A DNA stretch of 64,000 nucleotides from Argentina anserina (Eukaryota > Streptophyta > Magnoliopsida > Rosales > Rosaceae). A program made the translations under genes and the position numbers. Numbering within the stretch: position 1 is the stretch's first letter; each line of letters begins with the position of its first letter. Under the pieces are notes generated by a model. That model did not search any database. It worked only from the letters and a program-made list of their open reading frames with translations, and was not told the DNA's origin. Location of the stretch: positions 19,593,501 to 19,657,500 of the forward strand of contig NC_065874.1 in the NCBI RefSeq assembly GCF_933775445.1, in the 5' to 3' direction. This document shows, piece after piece, positions 37,885-50,910 of this stretch.

Positions 37885-38281
37885 TGATGATATTTCAATA
37901 CCGGGTAGTGTGACAGGTAATGTGATAGATATTCTATAGCTTTTATAGAACCCATAAAACTATAATTGAAGGAACCAAAGAGAAACAACAAAAGAAAAAC
38001 AGAATTTCTGACTTGAGCACCCATCAAACTGGCAACTACTCTAGGCACCCATGTCACCATTTTCTCCGACCTTTGATTTTTCTAACAAGGCTTGCGCAAC
38101 CTCGAAAGCCTATCACCTTGCCACCAAATCTGAATCACACCACTACCATAGCAGGTCAGACTTCATGACCAGTTATGTCCCCGCACCTCGACGTCGTCCT
38201 GGCATCTCTTTCTGTCCTTGTGCCTCAGACGTTGTCCCTACGCTTTCCAATGTCGTCTCCCCACCTCCAACATTGCCCTAT
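37885..38281. other. Unassigned DNA, left flank of the solo LTR
   Basis: There is no recognised gene. The part from 38150 to 38286 is GC-richer than its neighbours and continues, once the solo LTR is removed, into 39904-40050. It could be a fragment of a host gene or another repeat. Confidence 0.35.
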
Positions 38282-38286
38282 GTTTC
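38282..38286. repeat. 5-bp target-site duplication, left
   Basis: GTTTC, identical to 39899-39903. Confidence 0.8.
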
Positions 38287-39898
38287 TGATAGGAGCACAA
38301 AGTGTGACGTTCTTAATGCGTTTATGCCCTATTCTTATTCTTTGTTACCTCTTATTTAGTATGTTTTAGTTTATTTTTTATGAATAATTGTCTAGGTAGA
38401 GCTTATATCAATTATGAGTGAATTGATGATGAAATCATGCTAAGTGTTAAGAATCATTGTTGAGATATGATTCCTTGTTCGAGTAGGATTCATCCTTTCA
38501 TATTTCTTTCTTTCTAACGTACTTATTCTTATTAGGAAATACAAATTCATGTTGGAGAAAGAAAGCAATCCTAGTTCCACAAGGAAAGAGAAGAAGATAT
38601 GCACTTAAAAGCCCAATCCATGCAAAAATCAAAATGCTGTCAAGATTCGTATTCCAACTTCGATGGGCTCCCCTTGACAGCTCAAAATGATTTAGAAAAT
38701 GCATGATATATGTATGAAAATCCACGGAAGTCTAGTTGAAATTTCCAGTTGGAATCATCTCAATATCTATTTTCTAGAGAAAGTTATGGCCATAACAAGG
38801 GACACAAGTCAGATCTGCCGAATCTAGGAAACCTCAACCAATTTGGTTTCAACTTTGTGGACTTTGTGGCCAGCCTCCCTTGGGTTTCTTCCTCTATATA
38901 TAGCACCTCATTTCCATAGAAAATGATCATCAACCTTGCTCACAAGACTTGCCAAAGCTCTGCCCAAACACTTTCATTCACCAAGAACCATAGAATCCGA
39001 ATTCACCACCCTTCATCATATTTTCTGTCCAAAACTTGGGAGCCTAGGATACCATACTCTTGAAGATCTCGTGCTACCTCTGTAAGGAACCTTTGGAGGA
39101 GAATTATAAAGTGTAACTCTATGATCTTCATGTTTAGTTTTCGGGTTTTTATGTTCTTGTTCTTGGATGATTTATGTTTAGGTTTTGTTAAAGTTATTTT
39201 TATTATTGTCTATGAGATATTTGTAACTTTTGAATGACATGATGAATTAAGGTTTTCGATTTTAATTCAATGATTTTAGTTTTTATGCCATGAGTTTCTG
39301 TTTATTTATGTTCTTAATTCATTTTCGGTGTGTTCTTATATTGCATGTGTGATTAAGACAAGTAGTTGATGTCGCATATGTTAATCATTCAAAGTTAAAA
39401 ACGATTTTGATACAAGTAGTTGATTAATTGTTTGTCCCCTTTGTTCCTCCACCGATTATGATCTTAAGTTCGACATTGGATAGGTGCTTTGAACATGTTG
39501 ATTTCTCTTTGTGATACGTAATTGCATGATGAATTGGTATGTTAGATTTCGTAGCAAGACAAGTAGTTGAGCTCGATAATATCTATGTATTAGGAACCAA
39601 GTAGGAACTTGATGCATGATCGAATTTAAGATGAATTATGATACTTACGGAATGAACATGATTGAGAGTAGATTGCTTATGTGTTGGTTGGTTGATCACA
39701 TGTACATATTAGTTTAGGTTTATTTTATGTTTGATCCGAAATATATCTCAAATATTTTAAACTCTTATGAATTCGTTGTTAAATGTTTGTGATTCTTTAC
39801 CCTGGTTGGATCCCCGGTTTGTGAACGATACCCTCTTGCTTTATACTACTAACGATGCTTACAGGGTTGATATTGATCTCGAGTAATCGAACCGATCA
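38287..39898 (+). mobile_element. Solo LTR (1612 bp) of the gag-only family
   Basis: It starts TGATAGGAGCACAAAGTG and ends CGAACCGATCA, is homologous to the LTR at 36325-37884 in the opposite orientation, and is flanked by a perfect 5-bp GTTTC duplication with no internal region. It has a CTATATATAG TATA box near 38892. It arose by LTR-LTR recombination that removed the body of a complete element. Confidence 0.9.
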
Positions 39899-39903
39899 GT
39901 TTC
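39899..39903. repeat. 5-bp target-site duplication, right
   Basis: Second copy of GTTTC. Confidence 0.8.
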
Positions 39904-40052
39904 CGATGTCGTCCTCACGCCCGGGGTCGATTTTAAAAAGGGTGGAGAGAGAGAAGCTGATCGGAGTCGGGGTGGAGAAGCTCGGCGACAAAGCAAGTGG
40001 CACCGGAAACGTTGGAGTGGGTGGTGTAGACGCAGATCGTGGTTGACCTAGA

Positions 40053-40055
<3 letters not shown>

Positions 40056-40110
<55 letters not shown>
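40056..40110. repeat. (GA)n microsatellite (55 bp)
   Basis: An uninterrupted GA tract just left of the gypsy-like LTR. Confidence 0.97.
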
Positions 40111-40113
<3 letters not shown>

Positions 40114-41252
40114 AAGTCATTGAATTTGGTTGGGGTCACGCCTTGTGAGCCCCTGAAAATTTTATTTATCTTTCCGGCATAATTGTCACGCTAACTGACA
40201 TTTTTCTGAGATGTCAAATTTTTAGTCTATTATTTTTGTGTTGAACTATGCATTGTCACAAGTGCGGAAGTATTCGCGAAATATTATCCGATGATCAGTT
40301 ATTTTTCTACAAATTTACGAAAATAACGTCAATTAAATCGTATTTTTAGAAAATGTATTTTACCCAAGATTTAGCCCTTGATCTCCATCGTACACTCTAG
40401 GCCGTTGATTTTTCGTCTAAAAGGAGAGCCCACCCTAGACTCTCCCACAAACAATTCTCTCTCTCTCTCTCTCTCTCCTCTATTACAAATAGAGAATCCA
40501 ACACTCTCTTCTCCAAGCCGAACCGCCGCCGTCCAATGATGCCTCACCACGAGATCACCACTGTTGTGACTGCCGCCTCATACTCTTCCCGACAATACCA
40601 ATATAACTCGCATGCAACCGCATTCCGGCAAATCCAAGTTTTGAAGCCGTGGAGGCCGTCGACGATTTCCCTGAGCTTCGGCAACGTTGTGGAGCTCCTA
40701 TTGGTAAATCATTTTCTATTCTTCACTATCCAATCGATTACTTCCTGTTTTCTTAGAGATTGAAACCTTAAACTCACCATTTCATCTCCTTGGTTTCGCC
40801 GGTGTGTTCTTTGAACTCTGACGACCTTGTTCTTCATTTTTTCGAAAGCAATATATGATTTTTGGAAAGGTTGGGTTGCTCAAGGTAGTCGCAACAACAT
40901 TTAGGAGGTGAGGAAGAGGTCACAATAGCTTGGATTAGAGGTGTTGGAACACGGAGCCGACGAGATTTCTTTCCGGTGCTTCATTGAGGTATCAATCGAA
41001 CTCCGATTCCTTTGATTTTGGTGTTGTTGTGTTCTTAACGTCGTTTTGATTCGTTTGGTATATTTGCATGTTGGTTTTGAGTTGATCAGTTGAAGTTTTG
41101 GCTGGAATAGGTGATCGGAGGAGGAAGGATAAGACTTTGGTTTTTACCGTACAAAACTTACTCTTTTACTGTTTTACTATGGAGTGAAATGATCTTTTCT
41201 ACCCCTATTGAATTTCAATAATTACGATCTTACCTCTAGTAGTAAATAAGTT

Positions 41253-41257
41253 GAAAA
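41253..41257. repeat. Copia target-site duplication, left
   Basis: GAAAA, identical to 47073-47077. Confidence 0.8.
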
Positions 41258-41460
41258 TGTTGAAGGAAAAACACCATTAGTGTGCCTTCGTTAAAGCAAA
41301 TAAAGGAATAAGTTAATGATCAACGGATATAACGGATCAATCACCATTATGTAGCCTTAATTGTCATTGTAATTACCATTTATTTCTATTGTAATCTTGA
41401 CCCCTATATAAAGGGGATTATCAATGAGATGAGTAGATTCATTCTATTTTCTCTACAACA
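41258..41460 (+). repeat. Copia 5' LTR
   Basis: TGTTGAAGG...CTACAACA, with a TATATAAA box at 41405-41412. Confidence 0.93.
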
Positions 41461-44400
41461 CGTTATCAGCACATGACTTTAACCATTGAGTTTTTCAAAG
41501 AAAAGGAGAGAGAGATCAAAACCCTAGCAAAATTTTGTCGCAGCCTTTCAACCTGCACAACCTTTATTCTGACACATTATATTCATCCAAGCTAGAGTGG
41601 GGGCAACGAGATTGATACCTAAGCAACAAGACTTGGGAGCTCAAACCCCAGCCGCATGAGCGAATGGGGGCATCACAAATTTCCAAACGATAAGAAAATT
41701 CTTATGCTCTTTTACTGCTTGAAGTTCTTATATATAATTGAATATTGACAACTTGTTAAATATTAATCCCAAGTATATAGCTAGGGCACAATGTGATCAA
41801 GCTATTAAACCATAATTCACCTGATGACGAGATCCATCTGCGCCTCATGCCACCCTCCTTCTCACTGCGTTGATCACACCCACGCACTCGACCCGGATCT
41901 GTCGATCCCACCCATGTGCTCGACCCGGATGTACTCAATCCGATCCACAAAAAAAAAAGGGAATTTGTTTTTGGGAAATCAGAATTTACTAGTGGTAAAC
42001 TAAAAGGTAATTTAAAAAATTATCACATAGTGACTTTTAATTCACTATTTCATTATTTATGTTTTACCAAAATATTATACGGTAATTATGCAATTTACTA
42101 TTAATTATTTCCTGTTTTGTTGTCAACTTATCACTTATTGTTATGTTAAGTTAAATATATATATATATATATAATTAAATGTGACCTAAGCATATAATTC
42201 TAATTGTTTTGTATGTAACGTATCACTTACACTACGACGATTAATGCGAGAAATGCAATGATCCAATCGACAATGAAGCAACATGGAATTATGAGATCAA
42301 GAATCGCTTAATATGCGGTTTATATGGAAACTCACATACAAGTAAGATCTCAATTATATTTGTTGCTTATAGCATTTCATTCATATAATGAAATTATATA
42401 TGTTATATGAGCAAAGTACTCTCTAAATATTATTCATGTTATATGCTATGCTTTTTATCAAAATTTAATTACTTAGCATGTCATGAAATCGTGATGCTAT
42501 GATTTAAATTTTTAAGCATTATATAATTATACATGGTCATTGGCATGTATCATGAATACGATAAATGCCTAAATCTTGCTAAATTACTTAACCATGTTAA
42601 ATGATATGCTCTATTTGTTGCATATGCTATGTTTATATAATTTTTATAATTATGTTATTTAGCATATGATATGAGCATTGTCATGATAATGAAATTTCAT
42701 GATAATTTAATAATTCCAAAACAAAGAGAGGATAAACATATTCTTGTGATAAAGTATTTTCATGAATCATCGAAAAATACGACCATTTCAATTCTTGGTC
42801 TTGCAATCCGATTTGAATTTCTTGGAAATTAATTAAATTGTATATCTTTACTGTGATAAAGCAACTTCATAAAGCTCCAAAGTGACCATAATATATTTTG
42901 GTATGTTTAATTTTCGTGTAAGTCTATTTAGACTTCTAGACTGCGAAACTAATAAGTCTCATACTATATTTACAGTTGGTTAAACCAACACAACATATAT
43001 TGGACTCTAAAGAATTTGAGTACAACCTTCCCTACAAGCCAACCAAGGCTCAACCATGATCGAATTATGCAAACATGTTTCCCTGCACGTAACTTGGAAG
43101 CATATTTAAAATCTTGAATGACAAAGAAATGTCTCTCAAGACAAAGAAATGTATTTTAGAAAGAAAAAAAAGAATAATTCTCATAACGAACTATGGATAA
43201 TAATAAAGAAATAACTCTAAAGCAAAGGGCAAATATTATGAACATGTAGATTCATACAAGCGATTTATGGAAATTATAACAATGTACCGTTTGAAAAATG
43301 CATAGGGGATTTGATATGAGTAATATAATACCCTCTTACAAAAAGAGTATAGAATAATGAGAGTACGGCAATTTGAAAACGTATATTCAATATCAAACTA
43401 CGAGGAGAAAACCCCTCAATTTTAAGAGCGACATAAATCTATGTCAATTCAAAATGTTTCAGACTTCGATTACAGTCTGTCACTAATTTTCCAAGATATA
43501 ATTGTAGGCTATTATATATGCCTAAACTTTCGGTATTGAAGTGCTTTTGGATTGGACAAGACCTTAATGCAATCGTTGACATACAACCAATGTTATGAAT
43601 TTTTTTCAATGAATTGAGAATATTCAAATATTAATATACATTGTTCGATTTTTAATATTTGATTTTGCGAAGTACCGCATAAAGTAAAGCAACTTCACAA
43701 AATATTAGTATGACATGAATAACTGAATGCAAAGAACTGCATCATGCGATCCCCACAGTAATAGTACTGAAGAATAATCGTATTATATCCGTGGATATAA
43801 ATAATAATATTAATAATGATCGCTAATATATAATCCTTCGTGATTCAAAATATACATGCATTATGATATGGAGATATCGTTTTACGATTCTATCAAATTA
43901 CTCTAAAGAATTTGGGTTTATATTCCATTTTCATGTCTTACATATATACTTCATTGACACTTTATGTAACAAGGGTCAACATGAGATAATCGAACCCTCA
44001 TACGTTTTAAATATTTATGTCAACGACTTTTTCATGTAAAATGAATAAGTGAGATTACAGTTTACTTCTTTTGCACTATCTCTAATGAATATGGATTTAA
44101 CCGAGTATTAGAGAAGTTCATATGTCTATATATGAAACTGCTTAATAAATCCAACAAAGTCAAAAGAAATTGACCTTCAGGATTTTGGCATATTTGGGTT
44201 TTGACACGATTTACTGGGATACCCAGGTCGTACTATATGTGTCCGTATATGAAAGGAGTTACACTAGGACACTCTTATGTTTTGGATAGAATAGAAGTAA
44301 GAACTAAGGAAACAAAGTACTGTCAAAATCCTTAAATTTATTTTTATGGAGGAATTGAAGATGTAATTTCATCCCCAGATTTCGTCGCTCCCCTAAGACG

Positions 44401-46869
44401 GAACAATGATATTTTTGATGCATAAGTATATGCACTAACACCATATTATGCTTCTTATATCCATTGTGATTAGGTATGTAAAGCTAGTCATTCAAATCTT
44501 ATCAATTTTTTTAAAAGAAATTTGGATTGAGATCATCCTATGCAAAAGACATGTATTCTCACTGTGTTCAAGGATTGAATCCACCGACAATTATGTGGAT
44601 TAATTCAACCAACTTGCGGACACTTTAAATAATTTATGGTGTTGGTTGATGTGTCGACACGCTGGTCATGTGTCATCACACCATTCACTACTAAATCTAA
44701 TGTTACTTATGCTAGTTACAAACCCACTTGGTCTCACGGAAATGACTAAAGTACTAGTCTTGATATTGGTAAATGGTAATACGTACCAATCTTTCCGTTT
44801 AGGGTAATGTAATTTTTGCATAAACAACTTATTACTCACTAGTTTTTTGGCTATCACCTTAATCATTGTAAAAAGAATTACAATCGATAACATCAAAGGA
44901 TCAAAATACTTGAGCTCGCCAGAATTGACACGGATCTACAATCCTTGAGCTCAACTAGATTAACCTACGTGCCAAATTGCGACGCCACATTGCATAATGG
45001 TGAATCCAACTAATGTGAGTAAATGTTCTTATTGGAGACGAGCATCCAGATAGTCCGCTATATAGCAACTTTGACAAGCGATCTCTTTTTCCGCTAGATG
45101 TGTATCCCTTTGATGAGACAGTCTTTCCGTCGTTAGGGGGAGATAAGAACAAATAATGTTCAAGTGGAACGACATGAATTGTCGTCGTTTGTCCCCACTA
45201 TGTCTCATCTTGATCCCCACTATTACACAAGTGATGAGATCACAGATATTAGCTGCAAATAGGCTTGCAAGGTTCAAGGTCCAAAGAAAAGGACATGACG
45301 CCACCCAAAAGGAATTGGGCATTGCGTTGCCACCATAGATGGTGGCATGTTGGCACCATAAAGTGGCATAAATGGTGTCATAGGCCGTGGCTCTCCAAGG
45401 AAGAGGGGGAGACCACCTTATGTTCGATATATACTCGATTAAAGGAAGAAAGCGAGTTTGGCACAATTGGATCCATTGATCCATAATCGCAAATCCGCCT
45501 CATAAGAATTCCTGGATTTTGGTTATCACTGGGGGACACCTCAGATGTTAGAACAAATCCTTGAATAGAGATCTCTACCAAATACAAACCACATGAGGAT
45601 GTAGGATATTGAGTCTTCATATCGAACCATACTTCGTTGAGAAATAACAACGTAGTAATTTTGGCCCAATGGAAAGAAGCGATCCATCATGAACTAAAGT
45701 TCACTAACAAAGAGATAGGTATTTGGGCAGGTGAAGCCGACATCGTAAGTGTAAACCCTATCATATATCTTTGTTAGGATGCGTATGAGAATTAAGAATA
45801 TAGACTCACCTTATGGCGCAAGGTCTCTCACAAACGCACTGGAATCGACTACGAGGAAATATTCTTTTGTAATGGACCATAAAGAGATATTCTCGTAATG
45901 GAAGTCATTGCACTCCACTACCTTATCAGTTTGGTAGTTTCTGAAAAACTGACAAATGCAGCTTATGGATGGTGAAATAAGGTATCTCTATGGGGATCGA
46001 AATTAATAGATATACATGAAAGTCATAGAATAGACTTTATCCACCCAAGAAATGGTTCTAGATCACGTAGCGTTACAAAAAGAATTGAAATGTTCACGAC
46101 GTAAAATACTTGATTATGAATAGGGATCAGATGTGTTATGTCATTGCGTATTCAATATGGATTTGCAGAGTCTTTTGATGAACTAAAAAGATGTCACAAT
46201 TACAAATCCTAAGTCGAGAATGAAAAAGATCATTGGGAAAACACAATCTCAAAATGGATCTTGAGGACTGTAATATTGATGATTAACCATCAATCGGCTT
46301 TTAAGCACTCTAAATGTTAAAAGTGAGGTTTCCATAGCTCCCATGATCAGTCGAAGTCTTTAAAGATAGATCCGTTTTTATGAAAGATAACGAATAAGTG
46401 TCAGGAAATGAGATTCGCTATACAAGTGCAAAAATGCATTATTGCACTTAACACAATATACTTGACTCGACCTCTCATTCGATGTATAGCTTAGCGCCCA
46501 CGCAACAACAATACCTAAAGGTTTAGGTTTATAGTCCCTATAAAGAAAAGATAAAACGACATGATGAGAATGAATTATATTCACGTCGTTACACATTTGG
46601 CGTAAAGAAATACGTACCAAATAAGATGCATCATTAAATATGTAAAATTTATCAAAACTCTCATGATTAATGTAAAGATCAGGGGGAGGTGCAGACATCA
46701 GGGGGAGTCTAGCACATATATGTTAATCTTAAATGTAATAGGTGCGTTGTACTCTTTCTCCTTCGACCAAGGTTTTATTTTCTCCCATTGGGTTTTGTTA
46801 CTTGGCAAGGTTTTTAATGAGGCAACATCTTATGCACCATTATATCTTTAAACTCGGCACAAGGGGGAG

Positions 46870-47072
46870 TGTTGAAGGAACAACACCATTAGTGTGCCTT
46901 CGTTAAAGCAAATAAAGGAATAAGTTAATGGTAAACGGATGTAATGGATCAATCACCATTATGTAGCCTTAATTGCCATTGTAATTACCATTTATTTCTA
47001 TTGTAATCTTGACCCCTATATAAAGGGGATTATCAATGAGATGAGTAGATTCATTGTATTTTCTCTACAACA
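46870..47072 (+). repeat. Copia 3' LTR
   Basis: 203 bp, seven differences from the 5' LTR by eye. TATATAAA box at 47017-47024. Confidence 0.93.
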
Positions 47073-47077
47073 GAAAA
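47073..47077. repeat. Copia target-site duplication, right
   Basis: Second copy of GAAAA. Confidence 0.8.
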
Positions 47078-47240
47078 TTTATTGTTCTCTCCTTTAATCC
47101 TATAAAGGAGGCACGATCAACGGAATCATATTCCATTCTATCCGGTATCCTCTCCTTAGCAACATCAAAAAGGGGGCAATGATCAACGGATATGAATGAT
47201 ATTTATTTTTGTGACTATGTTAGCATACTGTTCTACTTTT

Positions 47241-47438
47241 CCGCCTGGAGGGCGATGCTGCCCGGGGGGCGAGGTTATGTGATATCACTATTCCGCCTAG
47301 AGGGCGATGCCGCCCGAGGGGCGAGATTATGTGATATCACTTTTCCGCCAGGAGGGCGATGCCGCCTGAGGGGCGAGGTTACGTGATATCATTTTTCCGC
47401 CTGGAGGGCGATGCCGCCTGAGAGGCGAGGATATATCT
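47241..47438. repeat. 52-bp GC-rich tandem repeat (about 3.8 units)
   Basis: Units start with CCGCC(T/A)(G/A)GAGGGCGATG at 47241, 47293, 47345 and 47397, exactly 52 bp apart. Each holds a GC-rich core and a GTGATATCAC palindrome. Confidence 0.95.
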
Positions 47439-47564
47439 AGCCGGCTAGGATAGGATGATTCAATACACTCTCCGTGAACGTGACGTGGCGGTATTGAAAA
47501 CTTGAGATTTGTTATGTATATATATTTTGGCCGGGGGCCTCTTGTATGACGTTGTCATTTAGTT

Positions 47565-47676
47565 GACTAGCGGGGCTAGTCGGTTTCTAGCTAGCTCTAA
47601 TTATTTATGTAGACTAGCAGGGCTAGTCAGTTCTCTAGAATGATCAGATATTATTAGTTGACTAGCGGGGCTAGTC
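47565..47676. repeat. Three copies of a GACTAGC-GCTAGTC palindrome
   Basis: GACTAGCGGGGCTAGTC at 47565-47581 and 47660-47676, and GACTAGCAGGGCTAGTC at 47612-47628, spaced 47 and 48 bp. Each has 7-bp arms and a 3-bp loop. Confidence 0.93.
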
Positions 47677-48149
47677 TATTATTATTTGCCGAATGATTAT
47701 TCGAGATTGAGAAATCCCCTAAACTGATTAGATAGTTCCGGGATTTTAGAATTTATTTCAGGAATTATATATTTCGTTAAATGACGGCTTTGGTGGTCGT
47801 AACGTGGGTTGGGAGGTTGTGGTAAGAGGAGCGGAAAACTCCAGGGATCGATTGATGCCCCATGTCCTAACGTCTCATAGCGAAATGGACATTTTTATGA
47901 ATGTTATAGGTTGAGAATTTTTATTGTTGATGCTTGAAATTGTCTAAATGTTGTGGAGGCCGTTTTGATTGGAGGAGCAGATGGCTCCGGGAGTTCAGGG
48001 TGGTTTTGAGATATTGAAGTGTCATTTTCGTGCAGGTAGGATTGGCTACTTTCAGGGGAGCCTATGCCGAAATTTTGGTAAATCTCCTTTGATAGTGGTC
48101 CCTGCACGATCTGCCTCGAAAGTAGAGTACATTTTGGGGCGGGTCGTGT

Positions 48150-50175
48150 CACTTTGTGCTACGTTCTTAATATGTTTTTACCTCCATTTGTACTTTGCTT
48201 AGCCCTTATTGTTGTAATATCAAGTCATTGAGTCACAATAGGAGTCTTGGATGGTTTTGAATGTGTCTTTGTGCTTAAACGAGTTTAAAACGAAGAATTG
48301 GTCTAGAGTCCTAGTTTGAGTAGGAATCATTATAGGACTAGGAAACCTAGTTGAATCAGGAGTCTTCATCTTTCTACGTTTTGGTCGCATTGGCGATATC
48401 TTGAGAGTCATGTTTGCATTAGGAATCCTTGTTAGACTAGGAAACATACCATTTTGGAAAGTCCTACTTGAACTCAAACTCTTATTACAAAACTTTCCTA
48501 AATGAACTTCCTTGTTCTAGTAACTTACTTATTCTAGTAAGTTTCCTTTTTGCAAATTAGAAACTTTCCTAAGCTAGTTGAGCTCATCTATTACATGTGT
48601 CTTTCTAAGACAACTATTGTCTAGATTAAGACATGATTTTTGAATGGATTATCTTTTACTTATGTTTTCTTTTCTTATTTTCATATTTGAAGAGATAATT
48701 CAAGGAATAAAAAGAGGATTTGCTGTGCATGATCTTTGAGGAATTGTAGGAGTCCTATGCCGAGCCTTTCACTCGGAAATTAAAGGAGAATATTCGAGTT
48801 ATAAAGAAGAGATCAGATCATGCATATTGAGGACTCACACGGCAGCAAGGAGAAAAACAAGGAGTCCAAGCCATGAACAAATCTTGAGCTTGTGAAGGAA
48901 GTTTTGCCGTGTATTCCAATTAGCCTATGAGAAAGAGAGTCCAGCCCATGCCCTGTAACCCTAGAGAAACAAGGAGATAAGAGCTTGTTCTACAAGGAAA
49001 AGAAGGGCAGCCATTCGATCCAATTAAAGAGAAAAGATCCTAGCCATGCATACATGGATCAACCCATCAAAACCCTAGCAGCCTCTCCTCCTCCTTCCTC
49101 TATAAAAGGCACGGCCTCCTTCATAAAATACTATCACCATTCTCTCATAAACACAGCCGAATTGCTGCCCAAATCCATCCAAGAAATTCAAGCCAAAAAT
49201 CTTCATCTATCACCACAAAACCGTGCTCATCTTCCTCCTCTTCTAATTAGAATTCATCATTGCTTCATCCTAGAAGGTTTCTAATGTGTGATTCATCCAT
49301 GGCTTGCAATTTATCTTTTGGTTTTCTGGAATTTTCGAATTCATTGAATGATTTATTGGATGTGATTTTCGGTTTCATATAATTTCAGACTTCTTTGGTT
49401 TTATGTTTTGATTGTATGAATTCATTGAAATATGTATGTATGCCATGCTAGATGAATAAGGGCAGTAGGTTTCCGAATCGTTTTTAGGTTTTATTTTGAT
49501 TTATTCCTTGAAGTTGTACATCTAAATCAATGCTTGAGGAAGTCAAGGCCATGGTTCTCCTACGGTTGCGATTTCATTCACCAATGTGTTCATTGATTGA
49601 ATATGCGCTTCGTGTTTCAATTATTGATACTTGTTTAGGGTTATGATAGTCCTAGGAATTTGCATGCTTCATCAAGATGAGTGACGCCATGCTTGTGTAA
49701 CATGTTTTCAATTCGACTTATTGTGCTTATGTGCTACTTTGTTGTTTTACTAGTATGCTTCGTTATGTTGAACTGTTTTTAGCATATGTTTAGGATTGAA
49801 CGCTTCGTTGATTCTAAATAATTAAGAAGTCTTAACGATTAGATGAACCACTTCGGGCTCTAATTAGAATTGGAATTGAAATGGACTTAAGAAGAATCGA
49901 AAATACTTGCTGCCTATATGTTGTTCTACACGTGTTATACATGTTTCTTGAGTAGAATTCGTGTTTTGGTTATGTGATGAATAGTTGATCAATTGTATAT
50001 AAGTAATTTAGGATTTATTCTAAGTAGTAGTTTTAGAATCCATGTCAAATCCCCCAATAACATGATAAGTGTTGAGCCCCTTTTGATTCCCCGGACTGAA
50101 CGATCCCTGCTTATTCTATACTAACGATGATGTTTTTCAGGGTATTTTATAGACGTTCTAACAAACGATCTATCA
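48150..50175 (+). repeat. 5' LTR of the Athila element (first bases missing)
   Basis: Homologous to 56355-58373 but begins at CACTTTGTGCTACG, so it lacks the first 9 or so bases (TGATAGGAG). It ends CGATCTATCA, has a TATAAAAGG box at 49101-49109, and has several CTAGGAA-type words in U3 (48320-48440). Confidence 0.85.
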
Positions 50176-50178
50176 TTT

Positions 50179-50196
50179 TGGCGCCGTTTCCGGGGA
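50179..50196 (+). promoter_or_regulatory. Athila primer-binding site, tRNA-Asp type
   Basis: TGGCGCCGTTTCCGGGGA starts 3 bp after the LTR. It is complementary to the plant tRNA-Asp 3' end with one mismatch. Confidence 0.85.
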
Positions 50197-50499
50197 ATTG
50201 ATTCATTCTTAATGCTTTGAAGTGTTACTATTGTGTTATATTGTAAAATGTATAATTGTATATTGATATCTGTGAATAGTATTCATGAATAGTGCTTATG
50301 CGAATAGGGATTCGGAAGGAGACTACAAAAAAAAAGAGTATAGAATGAAAAAAAAATTTGTGTATGTTAAGTTGTTATTTGTTATATTGGTGTAGTAGTA
50401 TGCTTATAGGAAACTTGTTACACATAGTTAATTTTTTTTCAAATTTATTATTTTTAGGGAGCTAAATATTTATTTATGCTTAGTTTATTGTAAGTTATA

Positions 50500-50910
50500 A
50501 GGTGAACGGAATATGTAAAGTCCAGTTTGTTAATATTAGCTTTAACCCTCCATTTGTGCATTGCAAAGGTCACTTGGGGTTGAAGACGGCTTTTATTAAC
50601 ACTTTGGGGACAGTCTAACACACAAAGTTATTCCGAGCTGAGTAAGGGGCTATGCTATTTTCATTACCCTAGTTCAAGGTTTAGAAAATTGGATCTCAGA
50701 GGCCCATAGACTGACATACATCTCGGTGATGGAGTCGATTGGGAAAGCATCCTTTCGAGGATGTGACCCCCGTGGTGTCTAACAAATGAGTCCTGCCTTG
50801 TAACTATCTCTGATTCTAGCTATCCAGCCTTCTGAAACAAAAGAATGAGTTTGTGTCTAGACAACGTACTTTGGCCGCACGTCCACCTCGCTTTATAACT
50901 TAGAAAATAA
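50500..50910 (+). other. Athila 5' leader, conserved with the gag-only element
   Basis: Non-coding leader between the primer site and gag. It shares long blocks with the reverse complement of 35740-36130. Dimerisation or packaging signals would be expected here, by inference. Confidence 0.75.

Larger units (their letters stand above)
41258..47072 (+). mobile_element. Ty1/copia retrotransposon, complete ends, decayed coding region
   Basis: LTRs of 203 bp lie at 41258-41460 and 46870-47072, and the element is flanked by GAAAA. After the 5' LTR comes CGTTATCAGCACATGAC, the half initiator-Met tRNA primer site seen in several plant copia lineages. Before the 3' LTR is the purine tract AAGGGGGAG. 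Domain traces appear in broken frames: a pre-integrase/HxxxGHP-like stretch near 44200, an integrase core segment reading FMVLVDVSTRW near 44640, and an RT start reading QWKEAI near 45668. No frame longer than 151 codons survives, so it is dead. I count 7 differences between the LTRs (about 96.6% identity). Confidence 0.92.
40131..48151 (+). mobile_element. Gypsy-like LTR, split by a copia element
   Basis: The left piece is 40131-41257 and the right piece 47078-48151. They are continuous after the copia insertion and one target copy are removed, about 2.2 kb in total. It starts TGGGGTCACGCC and ends GGGCGGGTCGTGTCA, like LTRs of plant chromovirus-type gypsy elements. No internal domain or second LTR is in the window, and I find no matching 5-bp duplication, so it may be a solo or broken LTR. 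It carries 52-bp tandem repeats and three palindromes in its right half. The open frame at 40536-40763 is probably not a gene. Confidence 0.5.

Noticed and set aside
40536..40763. 75-codon plus-strand frame
   Set aside because: It lies in the gypsy-like LTR; no recognisable domain and low complexity around it.
45029..45650. Minus-strand frames of 151 and 90 codons
   Set aside because: They are antisense to the decayed copia pol region and carry no motif.
48985..49284. 99-codon frame in the Athila 5' LTR
   Set aside because: The matching region of the 3' LTR (57096-57293) keeps only part of it, and it covers the TATA box.
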